Source: CAIWHR01 sp963734085
GTDB lineage: Bacteria > Pseudomonadota > Gammaproteobacteria > Burkholderiales > Casimicrobiaceae
Direction: 5' to 3'
DNA: 64,000 nucleotides
Assembly: GCA_963734085.1 (NCBI GenBank)
Contig: CAVTFT010000017.1
Span: 186,001 to 250,000, forward strand
The number at the start of each line of letters is the position of its first letter. The stretch's first letter is position 1. Shown one piece after another: positions 1-7,759 of this stretch. A program made the position numbers and the translations under genes. The notes under the pieces are model-generated. The model made no database searches and was not told the DNA's origin. It was given only the letters and a program-made list of their open reading frames with translations.

Positions 1-60
1 GCCCGGCCCGCAGCGACCCGAACCCATAGCTCCCGCACTTTGCAGGCGGACCTCATCACG

Positions 61-777
61 ATGCATTTCCCGTCGCGTCGATCGCGATTTGCGTCGCTGC
101 TCGCCGCATTGCCGATCGTCTACACTTCGTCGTCCGAGGCAGCGCAACCGCTGGTGACAGACGACGCGGCAGTCGTTGCGCCGAAACCTGCCAGCTCGAA
201 GCCTGGGTTCATTCGCTGCACGAGGGCCACGAATACTGGGCGCAGCCGGCGTGTAATTTCACCGGCAACCTCGAGCTCACGATCGGCGCTGCGCGTGCGC
301 ATCCCGACGAGAGCGAGCAATCGAGCATCATTCAGCTGCAAGCGAAAACCGTGCTGTTTCCGCGCGACGACGGGGCGTGGTCGTTCGGCGCGGTCGGCGG
401 CGGCGCGCGAGACACCGGGGCGCCGCACGGGAGCTCGGCATTCCAGGCGTACTACGCGAAACTTCTCGCGTCCTGGTATCCGAGTAACGATCTTGAGATC
501 GACCTCAATCTCGGCGCCGCCAACACGTACGGGTCGGGAACATTCGCGCTCGCGGCCGCTGCCATCCAGTACGAGATCGTCACGAACGTGCAGTTGCTGG
601 CTGAGGCCTTTCGCGGCGAACCTGGGACCGGGAAAGTACCAGGTCGGTATACGCTATATCGTCGTCCCTGATCGCTTTGAAGCGTACGTGAGCTACGGAA
701 ACCCGTTCAATGGTGCATCGAGCCAATGGTCCACGATCATCGGCATTCGCGTGCAGACAGCGGCATTTCTACCCTGA
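61..777 (+). pseudogene. Outer-membrane beta-barrel family protein, broken by two frameshifts
   Basis: A signal peptide (MHFPSRRSRFASLLAALPIV) is followed by a mature start resembling the 'PLVTDDA' opening of the MetA-like/transporter barrel family. The rest is barrel-like: alternating aromatic strands and a C-terminus ending in short beta segments. The frame changes near 181-188 (one base appears missing; the second frame continues TCQLEAWVHSLHEGHEYW) and returns near 620-645 (one extra base; the end reads YQVGIRYIVVPDRFEAYV). The two indels compensate, so either the gene is recently inactivated or there are two sequencing errors. Function unknown; family assignment tentative. Confidence 0.5.
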
Positions 778-1079
778 CCGCAGCCTCCTCCCGCCCTCCC
801 GGCCAGCCCGGCACGGATCCCGCCAGATTTTGCCTCCGCTGCCCCGGCTTCATCGTGGTCCGGGCCCATCGCGCACCACCGCTATCGTGTTCGGCCAGCG
901 CACCGTGCCACAACCGGTCCAGCGCACGCGTCACCAGACGGGCCATGTCGCGCACGCGTACGCGAAACGGCTGCGTCTGCGGACACCGTCACGGACTGCT
1001 CGGGCGACGTGTCCGGCGACGGTATCGGCGCGTGCCGGGCGCAGGTAAAATGTAGCTTCTTGCGCTTCACCCAACGCCC
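778..1079. other. Intergenic stretch before ribBA
   Basis: About 300 bases with no convincing gene. Small open frames on both strands lack a ribosome-binding site and resemble no family I know. No FMN riboswitch (RFN element) consensus was recognised, although this element often precedes riboflavin genes. The only signal is a TAAAAT hexamer at 1046-1051. Confidence 0.4.
1046..1051 (+). promoter_or_regulatory. Candidate -10 element for the ribBA operon
   Basis: TAAAAT inside GGTAAAATG lies 28 bases before the ribBA start. The same GGTAAAATG string occurs before alaS (7709-7714), which suggests a recurring -10 form in this genome. No good -35 is visible 16-18 bases upstream. Confidence 0.35.
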
Positions 1080-2186
1080 ATGACGCTTGCGCCCATCACC
1101 GACATCATCGCCGACCTCAAGGCCGGGCGAATGGTCGTGCTGGTCGACGAGGAGGATCGCGAGAACGAAGGCGACCTCGTGCTCGCCGCCGAGTACGTGA
1201 CGCCCGAGGCGATCAATTTCATGGCGCGCCATGCGCGCGGCCTCGTTTGCCTCACGTTGACCGAGGAGCGCTGCCGAGCGCTCGAGTTGCCGCCGATGGT
1301 CGCTTCGAACCGCTCGTCGATGGGCACGAACTTTACCGTGTCGATCGAGGCGGCCGAAGGCGTGACCACGGGCATCTCGGCGGCCGATCGCGCGCGCACC
1401 GTGCTCTCCGCGATCGCGCCCGATGCAAAACCCTCCGACATCGTGCAACCGGGTCACATCTTCCCGGTGATGGCGCAGGCGGGCGGCGTGCTCGCGCGCG
1501 CCGGGCATACGGAAGCCGGATGCGATCTGGCGCGCCTCGCCGGCAGGACGCCGGCGGCGGTGATCTGCGAGATCATGAAGGACGACGGTACGATGGCGCG
1601 GCTGCCCGACCTCGTCGAGTTCGCGCGGACGCACGGGCTCAAGATCGGCGCGATCGCCGACCTCATCCATTACCGCAGCCGGACCGAGCGGCTGGTCGAG
1701 CGGATCGGCGAGCGTCCGCTCAACACCCCTCATGGCGCCTTTCGCCTCGTCGTGTATCGCGACAAGCTCACGGATGCAACGCACCTGGTGCTCGTTCGCG
1801 GGCCGCTTTCGCCCGACACCGAGACGCTGGTTCGCGTGCACGAGCCGCTGTCGGTGATGGATCTGCTCGATGCGGGGAGCACGTCGCACTCGTGGACGAT
1901 TCCCGCGGCGCTCGACGCGATCAACGACGCGGGGCGCGGCGTCATCGTGCTCTTGCACCGGCCGGAAAGCGCGCAGGAGCTGCGCCGGCGCGCGCTCGCC
2001 GACGAGCCCGCCGTGTCGGCCAAAGTCGATCTGCGCAATTACGGGATCGGGGCGCAGATCCTGCGCGATTTGAACGTGCGCAAGATGCGGCTGATGGCGA
2101 AGCCGCGCAAGATGCCCAGCATGACGGGGTTCGATCTCGAAGTCACCGGTCATCTCGACGCACCGCCGCAGCGCAAGGCCTCGTGA
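1080..2186 (+). CDS. ribBA: 3,4-dihydroxy-2-butanone-4-phosphate synthase, with degenerate GTP cyclohydrolase II domain
   Basis: 368 aa. Residues 1-205 are a complete RibB domain that converts ribulose 5-phosphate to the four-carbon unit of riboflavin. The metal and substrate motif DEEDRENEGD is at 23-32, and the HTEA segment is near 141. The C-terminal half aligns with RibA in layout (ending in LRNYGIGAQILRDLNVRKMRL), but it has no cysteine, so the zinc site of GTP cyclohydrolase II is missing. It is probably inactive in that step, as in other proteobacterial RibBA-like proteins, and a separate RibA should exist elsewhere. It is followed 15 bases later by ribH and opens the riboflavin/nusB operon. 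Confidence 0.93.
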   Translation: MTLAPITDIIADLKAGRMVVLVDEEDRENEGDLVLAAEYVTPEAINFMARHARGLVCLTLTEERCRALELPPMVASNRSSMGTNFTVSIEAAEGVTTGISAADRARTVLSAIAPDAKPSDIVQPGHIFPVMAQAGGVLARAGHTEAGCDLARLAGRTPAAVICEIMKDDGTMARLPDLVEFARTHGLKIGAIADLIHYRSRTERLVERIGERPLNTPHGAFRLVVYRDKLTDATHLVLVRGPLSPDTETLVRVHEPLSVMDLLDAGSTSHSWTIPAALDAINDAGRGVIVLLHRPESAQELRRRALADEPAVSAKVDLRNYGIGAQILRDLNVRKMRLMAKPRKMPSMTGFDLEVTGHLDAPPQRKAS

Positions 2187-2201
2187 CCGGATCCTGACGC
2201 C

Positions 2202-2666
2202 ATGGCGATCAAACGCATTGCTCCCAACGTGAACGGCGAGGGGCGCCGCGTGGGCATCGTCGTGTCGCGCTTCAACGGCGCGATCGGCGAGCGCCTGCTC
2301 GCGGGCGCGTTGCGCGCGCTGGCCGAAGCGAAGGTAGCCGCGGAGGACATCGTCGTGGTGAGCGTTCCGGGCGCACTCGAGGCTCCGCTCGCGCTGCAGC
2401 GCCTCGCGCAGGCCGCCGATTGCGATGCGCTGGTCGCGCTGGGCGCGGTGATCCGCGGCGACACCTATCACTTCGAGATCGTCGCCAACGAGTCGGCGTC
2501 CGGCGTCGCAAGCGTACAGCTCGAATTCGGGATTCCTGTCGGCAACGGCATTCTGACGACGGACACCGAGGAGCAGGCCGATGCACGCGCCGACGCCAAA
2601 GGCTTCGAGGCGGCGCAGGCGGCACTCGAGCTCGCGAACCTGCTGGACGCGATCGATGAGATTTAG
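2202..2666 (+). CDS. ribH: 6,7-dimethyl-8-ribityllumazine synthase
   Basis: 154 aa, normal family length. RibH condenses the RibB product with the ribityl-aminouracil intermediate in the cytosol. Visible motifs are FNGAIGERLLAGA near 26, SVPGALEAPLAL near 51, GAVIRGDTYHFEIVANES near 82 with the catalytic His, and VGNGILTTDT near 112. It lies 15 bases after ribBA and its stop codon touches the nusB leader, so translation is likely coupled. Confidence 0.95.
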   Translation: MAIKRIAPNVNGEGRRVGIVVSRFNGAIGERLLAGALRALAEAKVAAEDIVVVSVPGALEAPLALQRLAQAADCDALVALGAVIRGDTYHFEIVANESASGVASVQLEFGIPVGNGILTTDTEEQADARADAKGFEAAQAALELANLLDAIDEI

Positions 2667-2675
2667 GTGGAAGCG

Positions 2676-3134
2676 ATGAGGGCGACCCCCCGCCGCCGCG
2701 CGCGCGAGTTCGTGCTGCAGGGGCTCTATCAACGTCAGCTCTCCGGCAACTCGCCCGACGCGATCCGCGCCCAGCTCACCGAAGCCGCCGGATATCCGAA
2801 GACTGACGAGGCGTATTTCGGCGAGCTCTGGTCGGGTGTCGTTTCCGAGTACGACGCGCTGGTCCTGCTCTTTTCGCCGCATCTCGACCGGCGCGCGGCA
2901 GAGCTCTCCCCCGTCGAGCGCGCGATCCTCGTGATCGGCGCCTGGGAACTCAAACATCGGCTGGAGATTCCGTACCGCGTCGCAATCAACGAGGCGGTCG
3001 AGCTTGCCAAATCCTATGGCGGCACCGACGGCCACAAGTACGTGAACGGCGTGCTGGACAAGCTCGCGGCGTCGCTGCGCGCTGACGAGATTCGTGCCCT
3101 TGCCGTCGAACGCGCTGCCGGCGGCGCGGCCTAG
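2676..3134 (+). CDS. nusB: Transcription antitermination factor NusB
   Basis: 152 aa. NusB binds boxA RNA with NusE (S10) in rRNA antitermination. The RRRAREFVLQGLYQRQLS opening and the C-terminal motifs (VERAILVIGAWEL, RVAINEAVELAKSYG, KYVNGVLDKL) are diagnostic. A GTG at 2667 would extend the protein by three residues, but the ATG at 2676 has AGGTGG six bases upstream, partly inside the ribH stop region, and is preferred. The ribH-nusB pairing is common in proteobacteria. Confidence 0.95.
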   Translation: MRATPRRRAREFVLQGLYQRQLSGNSPDAIRAQLTEAAGYPKTDEAYFGELWSGVVSEYDALVLLFSPHLDRRAAELSPVERAILVIGAWELKHRLEIPYRVAINEAVELAKSYGGTDGHKYVNGVLDKLAASLRADEIRALAVERAAGGAA

Positions 3135-3189
3135 GCGCCATCGCCGTCCGGCGCGCACGGGCCCGCGGGCGCACGCTACGCGAACGGTC

Positions 3190-4173
3190 GTGGACGAATT
3201 CGAGCTGATCGACCGCTTTTTCTCGCGCCCGCCGCGCTCGGCGTCGGTGGTGCAGGGTGTCGGCGACGACGCAGCGTTGCTCGCACCGACGGCGGGCCAC
3301 GAGATCGTCGCCTCGGTCGACATGCTGGTCGAAGGCCGCCACTTCTTCGCGGGCGCGGATCCGGAGAAGCTCGGGCACAAGACGCTCGCGGTGAATCTTT
3401 CCGACCTCGCGGCGATGGGCGCGACGCCGCGCTGGGCGCTGCTCGCCGGTGCGCTGCCGGAAAGCGATCCCGCGTGGCTCGCCGCATTCGCGCGCGGCTT
3501 TTATGCCGAAGCCGAAAAGCATGGCGTGGACCTGGTCGGCGGCGACACGACGCGCGGTCCAATGAATCTCTGCGTGACGATCCTCGGCGAAGTCGCCTCG
3601 GGCGAGGCGCTGACGCGCGCCGGTGCTGCGCCCGGCGATGACATCTATGTCTCGGGGCCGCTGGGCGACGCGGCGCTTGCAGTCGCCGCGACCACGGGCC
3701 GCGTGGTGCTCGCCGTCGATGTGCTGGCGGCATGCCGTGTCCGGCTCGACACACCGGTCCCGCGGATCGCGCTTGGCCTCGCGCTGCGCGGCGTCGCGAG
3801 TGCCGCGATCGATGTATCGGACGGCCTCACCGGCGACTTGGGCCACATCCTGGAACGATCGGCGGTCGGCGCCGTCGTCGAGCTCGCGTCGATACCCCGT
3901 TCGCCGCCAGTGGCCGCGATGCTTGCGGGACCAGGGCGCGCAATCGGACTCGCGTGCCTGCTCGCGGGCGGCGACGACTACGAGCTCTGCTTCACCGCGC
4001 CGCCTGCGGCCGCACCGCGGATCAGGGCGATGGCTGCCGACGTCGGCTTGCCGCTCACGCGGATCGGGTCGATCGCCGCGGGAAGCGGTCTTGTCGTCCG
4101 CGACGAGCGCGGCGCGCCGCTGCCCGTGTTGCCGCGGGCGTTCGATCATTTTGGCCAGAAGAACGACGGATGA
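3190..4173 (+). CDS. thiL: Thiamine-monophosphate kinase
   Basis: 327 aa from a GTG start (VDEFELIDRFF matches the usual ThiL opening); a longer frame back to 3094 would overlap nusB and is not supported. ThiL phosphorylates thiamine phosphate to the diphosphate. Motifs are VGDDAALL near 24, the VASVDMLVEGRHF segment near 42, and NLSDLAAMGATPRW near 69, which bind ATP and Mg. It sits 55 bases after nusB. Its TGA stop overlaps a five-codon frame that leads into pgpA. Confidence 0.93.
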   Translation: MDEFELIDRFFSRPPRSASVVQGVGDDAALLAPTAGHEIVASVDMLVEGRHFFAGADPEKLGHKTLAVNLSDLAAMGATPRWALLAGALPESDPAWLAAFARGFYAEAEKHGVDLVGGDTTRGPMNLCVTILGEVASGEALTRAGAAPGDDIYVSGPLGDAALAVAATTGRVVLAVDVLAACRVRLDTPVPRIALGLALRGVASAAIDVSDGLTGDLGHILERSAVGAVVELASIPRSPPVAAMLAGPGRAIGLACLLAGGDDYELCFTAPPAAAPRIRAMAADVGLPLTRIGSIAAGSGLVVRDERGAPLPVLPRAFDHFGQKNDG

Positions 4174-4180
4174 GCGACGG

Positions 4181-4678
4181 ATGAGCGCCGCCGTCCCGTC
4201 GTTGCGCTTCCTGTTCGCTCGTCCGGCGCATTTCGTCGCGCTCGGGTTCGGCGCGGGATTGGCGCCGGTCGCGCCGGGGACGTTCGGGACGCTCGTCGCG
4301 ATTCCGATCGCCATGGCCCTCCACGCGTACGTACCCGATGCCGTATATCTCGCTGTCGTCGCGGCGTTTCTGGGCGTCGGCATCTGGGCCGCTGCGATCA
4401 CCGGGCGCGACCTCGGCATGCCCGACCATGGTGCGATCGTCTGCGACGAAGTTGTCGCCTTCCTTCTCGTGCTGTTTTTCGTCAGCCCCGACGGCGTCAG
4501 CGTCGCGCTTGCGTTCCTGCTCTTCCGGCTCTTCGACATCGTGAAGCCGCCGCCGATCCGGCAGCTCGACGCCGCGCTCAAGAACGGCTTCGGCGTGATG
4601 CTGGATGACCTCGTCGCCGCCGGCTACACGCTGCTCGTGCTCGCACTGGGGCGACGGTTGTGGGAGTGGTGGAGATGA
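4181..4678 (+). CDS. pgpA: Phosphatidylglycerophosphatase A
   Basis: 165 aa membrane enzyme that dephosphorylates phosphatidylglycerophosphate to phosphatidylglycerol. Diagnostic motifs are APVAPGTFGTL near 28, CDEVVAFL near 88 and FDIVKPPPIRQLD near 117. Several hydrophobic segments follow the family pattern. thiL-pgpA is a conserved neighbour pair. The start is the ATG at 4181, because the ATG at 4170 opens only a four-residue peptide (MSDG) whose stop overlaps this start. The pgpA stop overlaps the next gene as ATGA. Confidence 0.93.
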   Translation: MSAAVPSLRFLFARPAHFVALGFGAGLAPVAPGTFGTLVAIPIAMALHAYVPDAVYLAVVAAFLGVGIWAAAITGRDLGMPDHGAIVCDEVVAFLLVLFFVSPDGVSVALAFLLFRLFDIVKPPPIRQLDAALKNGFGVMLDDLVAAGYTLLVLALGRRLWEWWR

Positions 4679-5448
4679 GCGCCGCCGGCCGTTTCGATCT
4701 GAAGCGAATCGAGGAAGCGGGTTTGAATGCGCTGCAGACGCAGCGGCAGCTCTTCTACGATGGTTGGCTGCTGCGGATCTCGCCCGGAAAGGCGAAACGC
4801 GCGCGCAGCGTCAATGCGCATTTCGGCTCGACGCTGCCGCTTGCCGACAAGATCGCGCATTGCGAAAAGCTCTATGCCCAGCACGGGCTCGCGCCGCTCT
4901 TCCGGATGACGCCCTTCAACCAGCCTTCGAATCTCGAGGATGCGCTCGCTCTGCGCGGCTACGTTGCGTTCGAGTCGACGCTGGTGCAGGCGTTGACGCT
5001 CGAGGCCGCACCCGACGTGCCCGCGCCCGACGACGACGCAATGGTGACGACGCCGGATGCGCGCGCGTTCGTCGACGCGGCGGGGGAACTGCGTGAATCG
5101 ACGGCACAGCAGCGCGACGCCCATTACGAACGCCTGTCGAATTCGCCGCTCGGCAAGCGCTTCGTCGCCGTACACGCCGGCGGACGCGTCGTGTGCACCG
5201 CACAAGTCGCGGTCGACGACGCGCTAGCCGGTCTCTTCGACGTCGTCACCGCCGAGGATGCGCGCGGGCGGGGCTATGCGACGCTCGCCTGCGCTTCGCT
5301 GCTGTCGTGGGCCTGGCAGCATGGCGCGCACGTCGCCTATCTGCAGGTCAGCGCCGACAACACGCCGGCCCTCGCGATCTATCGGAAATTCGGGTTCGCG
5401 ACAGTGTATGCGTATCACTACCGCGGTCGGCCGGGGGAATGCGAGTGA
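4675..5448 (+). CDS. GNAT-family N-acetyltransferase
   Basis: 257 aa, start overlapping the pgpA stop (ATGA). The N-terminal half (GWLLRISPGKAKRARSVN) and the C-terminal half (GLFDVVTAEDARGRGYAT, then AIYRKFGFATVY) fit the two-lobed GNAT type with the acetyl-CoA loop R-G-x-G-Y-A near 195. The substrate cannot be read from sequence. Position between pgpA and pncC suggests co-expression with housekeeping genes rather than a biochemical link. Confidence 0.85.
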   Translation: MSAAGRFDLKRIEEAGLNALQTQRQLFYDGWLLRISPGKAKRARSVNAHFGSTLPLADKIAHCEKLYAQHGLAPLFRMTPFNQPSNLEDALALRGYVAFESTLVQALTLEAAPDVPAPDDDAMVTTPDARAFVDAAGELRESTAQQRDAHYERLSNSPLGKRFVAVHAGGRVVCTAQVAVDDALAGLFDVVTAEDARGRGYATLACASLLSWAWQHGAHVAYLQVSADNTPALAIYRKFGFATVYAYHYRGRPGECE

Positions 5449-5455
5449 TGCCGGG

Positions 5456-5947
5456 ATGAGCGCCGCAAGCTACGAAAGGGCCGCCGCGCTCGGTGCCGCG
5501 CTGTCGACACGAGGATGGCGCGTCGCGACGGCCGAATCGTGCACGGCCGGAATGATCGCGGCTGCGATCACCGACGTCGCCGGCAGCTCGGTCTGGTTCG
5601 ACCGGGGCTTCGTCACCTACTCCGACGAGGCCAAGCAGGACATGCTGGGCGTGCGCAAGTCCACGCTGATCGCCCACGGCGCGGTGAGCGAGGCGACCGT
5701 GCGCGAGATGGTGGAAGGTGCGCTCGTGCGCAGCGCGGCCGAGCTGGCCGTGGCCGTGAGCGGGGTGGCGGGGCCGGCAGGCGGAACGCCGGAGAAGCCG
5801 GTGGGGATGGTCTGCTTTGCCTGGGGTGGCGGCGGGGGTGCCGTCGAAATCGCGACCCGGCACTTCGCGGGCGACCGCGCGGGAGTCCGCGAGGCCGCCG
5901 TGATCGTCGCGCTCGAGGGCCTGCTCGAGCGTGCCCGCTGGCCCTGA
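5456..5947 (+). CDS. pncC: Nicotinamide-nucleotide amidase (CinA C-terminal domain protein)
   Basis: 163 aa, the stand-alone CinA C-terminal domain that deamidates NMN in pyridine nucleotide salvage. Motifs are TAESCTAGMIAAAITDVAGS near 23 with the catalytic Ser, and VAVSGVAGPAGGTPEKPVG near 98. A tiny frame (5448-5459, MPG) starts on the upstream stop and ends on this gene's ATG. recA follows after 140 bases; a cinA-recA neighbourhood is very common in bacteria. Confidence 0.92.
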   Translation: MSAASYERAAALGAALSTRGWRVATAESCTAGMIAAAITDVAGSSVWFDRGFVTYSDEAKQDMLGVRKSTLIAHGAVSEATVREMVEGALVRSAAELAVAVSGVAGPAGGTPEKPVGMVCFAWGGGGGAVEIATRHFAGDRAGVREAAVIVALEGLLERARWP

Positions 5948-5990
5948 CGGCTGCTCTGGCCCGGCCGAGCCGCCTAGGCCGTTTGGGGGC

Positions 5991-6020
5991 TTGCATCGAA
6001 CGATCGTTCTATGACATCAT
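5991..6020 (+). promoter_or_regulatory. recA promoter with LexA-like GAAC-N4-GTTC palindrome
   Basis: GAACGATCGTTC at 5998-6009 is a perfect 12-base palindrome between a TTGCAT (-35-like, 5991-5996) and a CATCAT (-10-like, 6015-6020) spaced by 18 bases. That is the expected place for an SOS operator that blocks RNA polymerase. The sequence matches the GAAC-N4-GTTC LexA box of Gram-positive bacteria rather than the CTGT-N8-ACAG box common in beta- and gammaproteobacteria. Assignment to LexA is inference. Confidence 0.6.
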
Positions 6021-6087
6021 TGGGCCATCCCGGCTCCCCGCCGGCGTGCGCCACACTGAAGCCTGCGCGATACTGAGGAGAATCACG

Positions 6088-7143
<1,056 letters not shown>

Positions 7144-7189
7144 GCCCCGATGCCGGCGCGGGGGGGGATTGCCCGGGGCCGGCAATCAA

Positions 7190-7672
7190 GTGACCGACGA
7201 CGCGCGCCGGCCGCTCCGGCATCCGAAATCGCTGCAGGCGCGCGCGGTCGGCTATCTCGCGCGGCGCGAGTATTCGCGTGCGGAGTTGAGAAGCAAGCTG
7301 CTTGCGGCGCCCGGTGCTGCGGCCACGACCGCCGAAGACGTCGACGTGGTGCTGGACCTCCTTGCTTCGCAGGGTTACCTCTCCGATGCGCGCTTCGCCA
7401 AGGCTGTCGTGCGCCAGAAGAGCGGCGGCTTCAGCAAGCGCGCGATCGTGCACGCGCTCAAGTCGAAGGGCGTCACCGGCGATGCCGCGATGGCGGCGCT
7501 GGCGACCGCAGAGCTCGATGACGATGCAGCGCTCGTCGCGCTCTGGCTGCGCAAATTCGGCAAGCTCCCGGCGAACGACCGGGAAAAGTCGCGGCAGATC
7601 CGTTTCCTGCAACGCCGCGGCTTCGCGCTGTCCGCGATCCTCAAGCTGATGCGGGAGCCGCCGGCGGAGTAG
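7190..7672 (+). CDS. recX: Regulatory protein RecX
   Basis: 160 aa from a GTG start (TDDARRPLRHPKSLQARAVG). RecX binds inside the RecA groove and limits filament growth. The three-helix repeats are visible: AVGYLARREYSRAELRSKL near 23, LDLLASQGYLSDARFAKAVV near 55, and the C-terminal RQIRFLQRRGFALSAILKLM. No ATG gives a sensible N-terminus; a TTG seven codons upstream is the alternative. Cotranscription with recA is likely because no terminator separates them. Confidence 0.9.
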   Translation: MTDDARRPLRHPKSLQARAVGYLARREYSRAELRSKLLAAPGAAATTAEDVDVVLDLLASQGYLSDARFAKAVVRQKSGGFSKRAIVHALKSKGVTGDAAMAALATAELDDDAALVALWLRKFGKLPANDREKSRQIRFLQRRGFALSAILKLMREPPAE

Positions 7673-7708
7673 CGGAGCGGAACGGGCGCGTCGGCTCGCG
7701 CAACGCGG

Positions 7709-7714
7709 TAAAAT
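7709..7714 (+). promoter_or_regulatory. Candidate -10 element for alaS
   Basis: TAAAAT within GGTAAAATG lies 46 bases before alaS, identical over nine bases to the motif before ribBA. No clear -35 is present, so this rests on recurrence and position. Confidence 0.35.
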
Positions 7715-7759
7715 GCAACCTTTTGATTAGCCGACGGGTTTCGAAGGGCCGCGCGTCCC

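Noticed and set aside
778..1079. FMN riboswitch upstream of ribBA
   Set aside because: None of the conserved RFN blocks could be found by eye; a covariance-model search would settle it.
882..3380. 832-codon open frame on the minus strand across ribBA-ribH-nusB
   Set aside because: It is antisense to three certain genes, is Arg/His/Ala-rich as expected from GC-rich complement frames, and matches no family.
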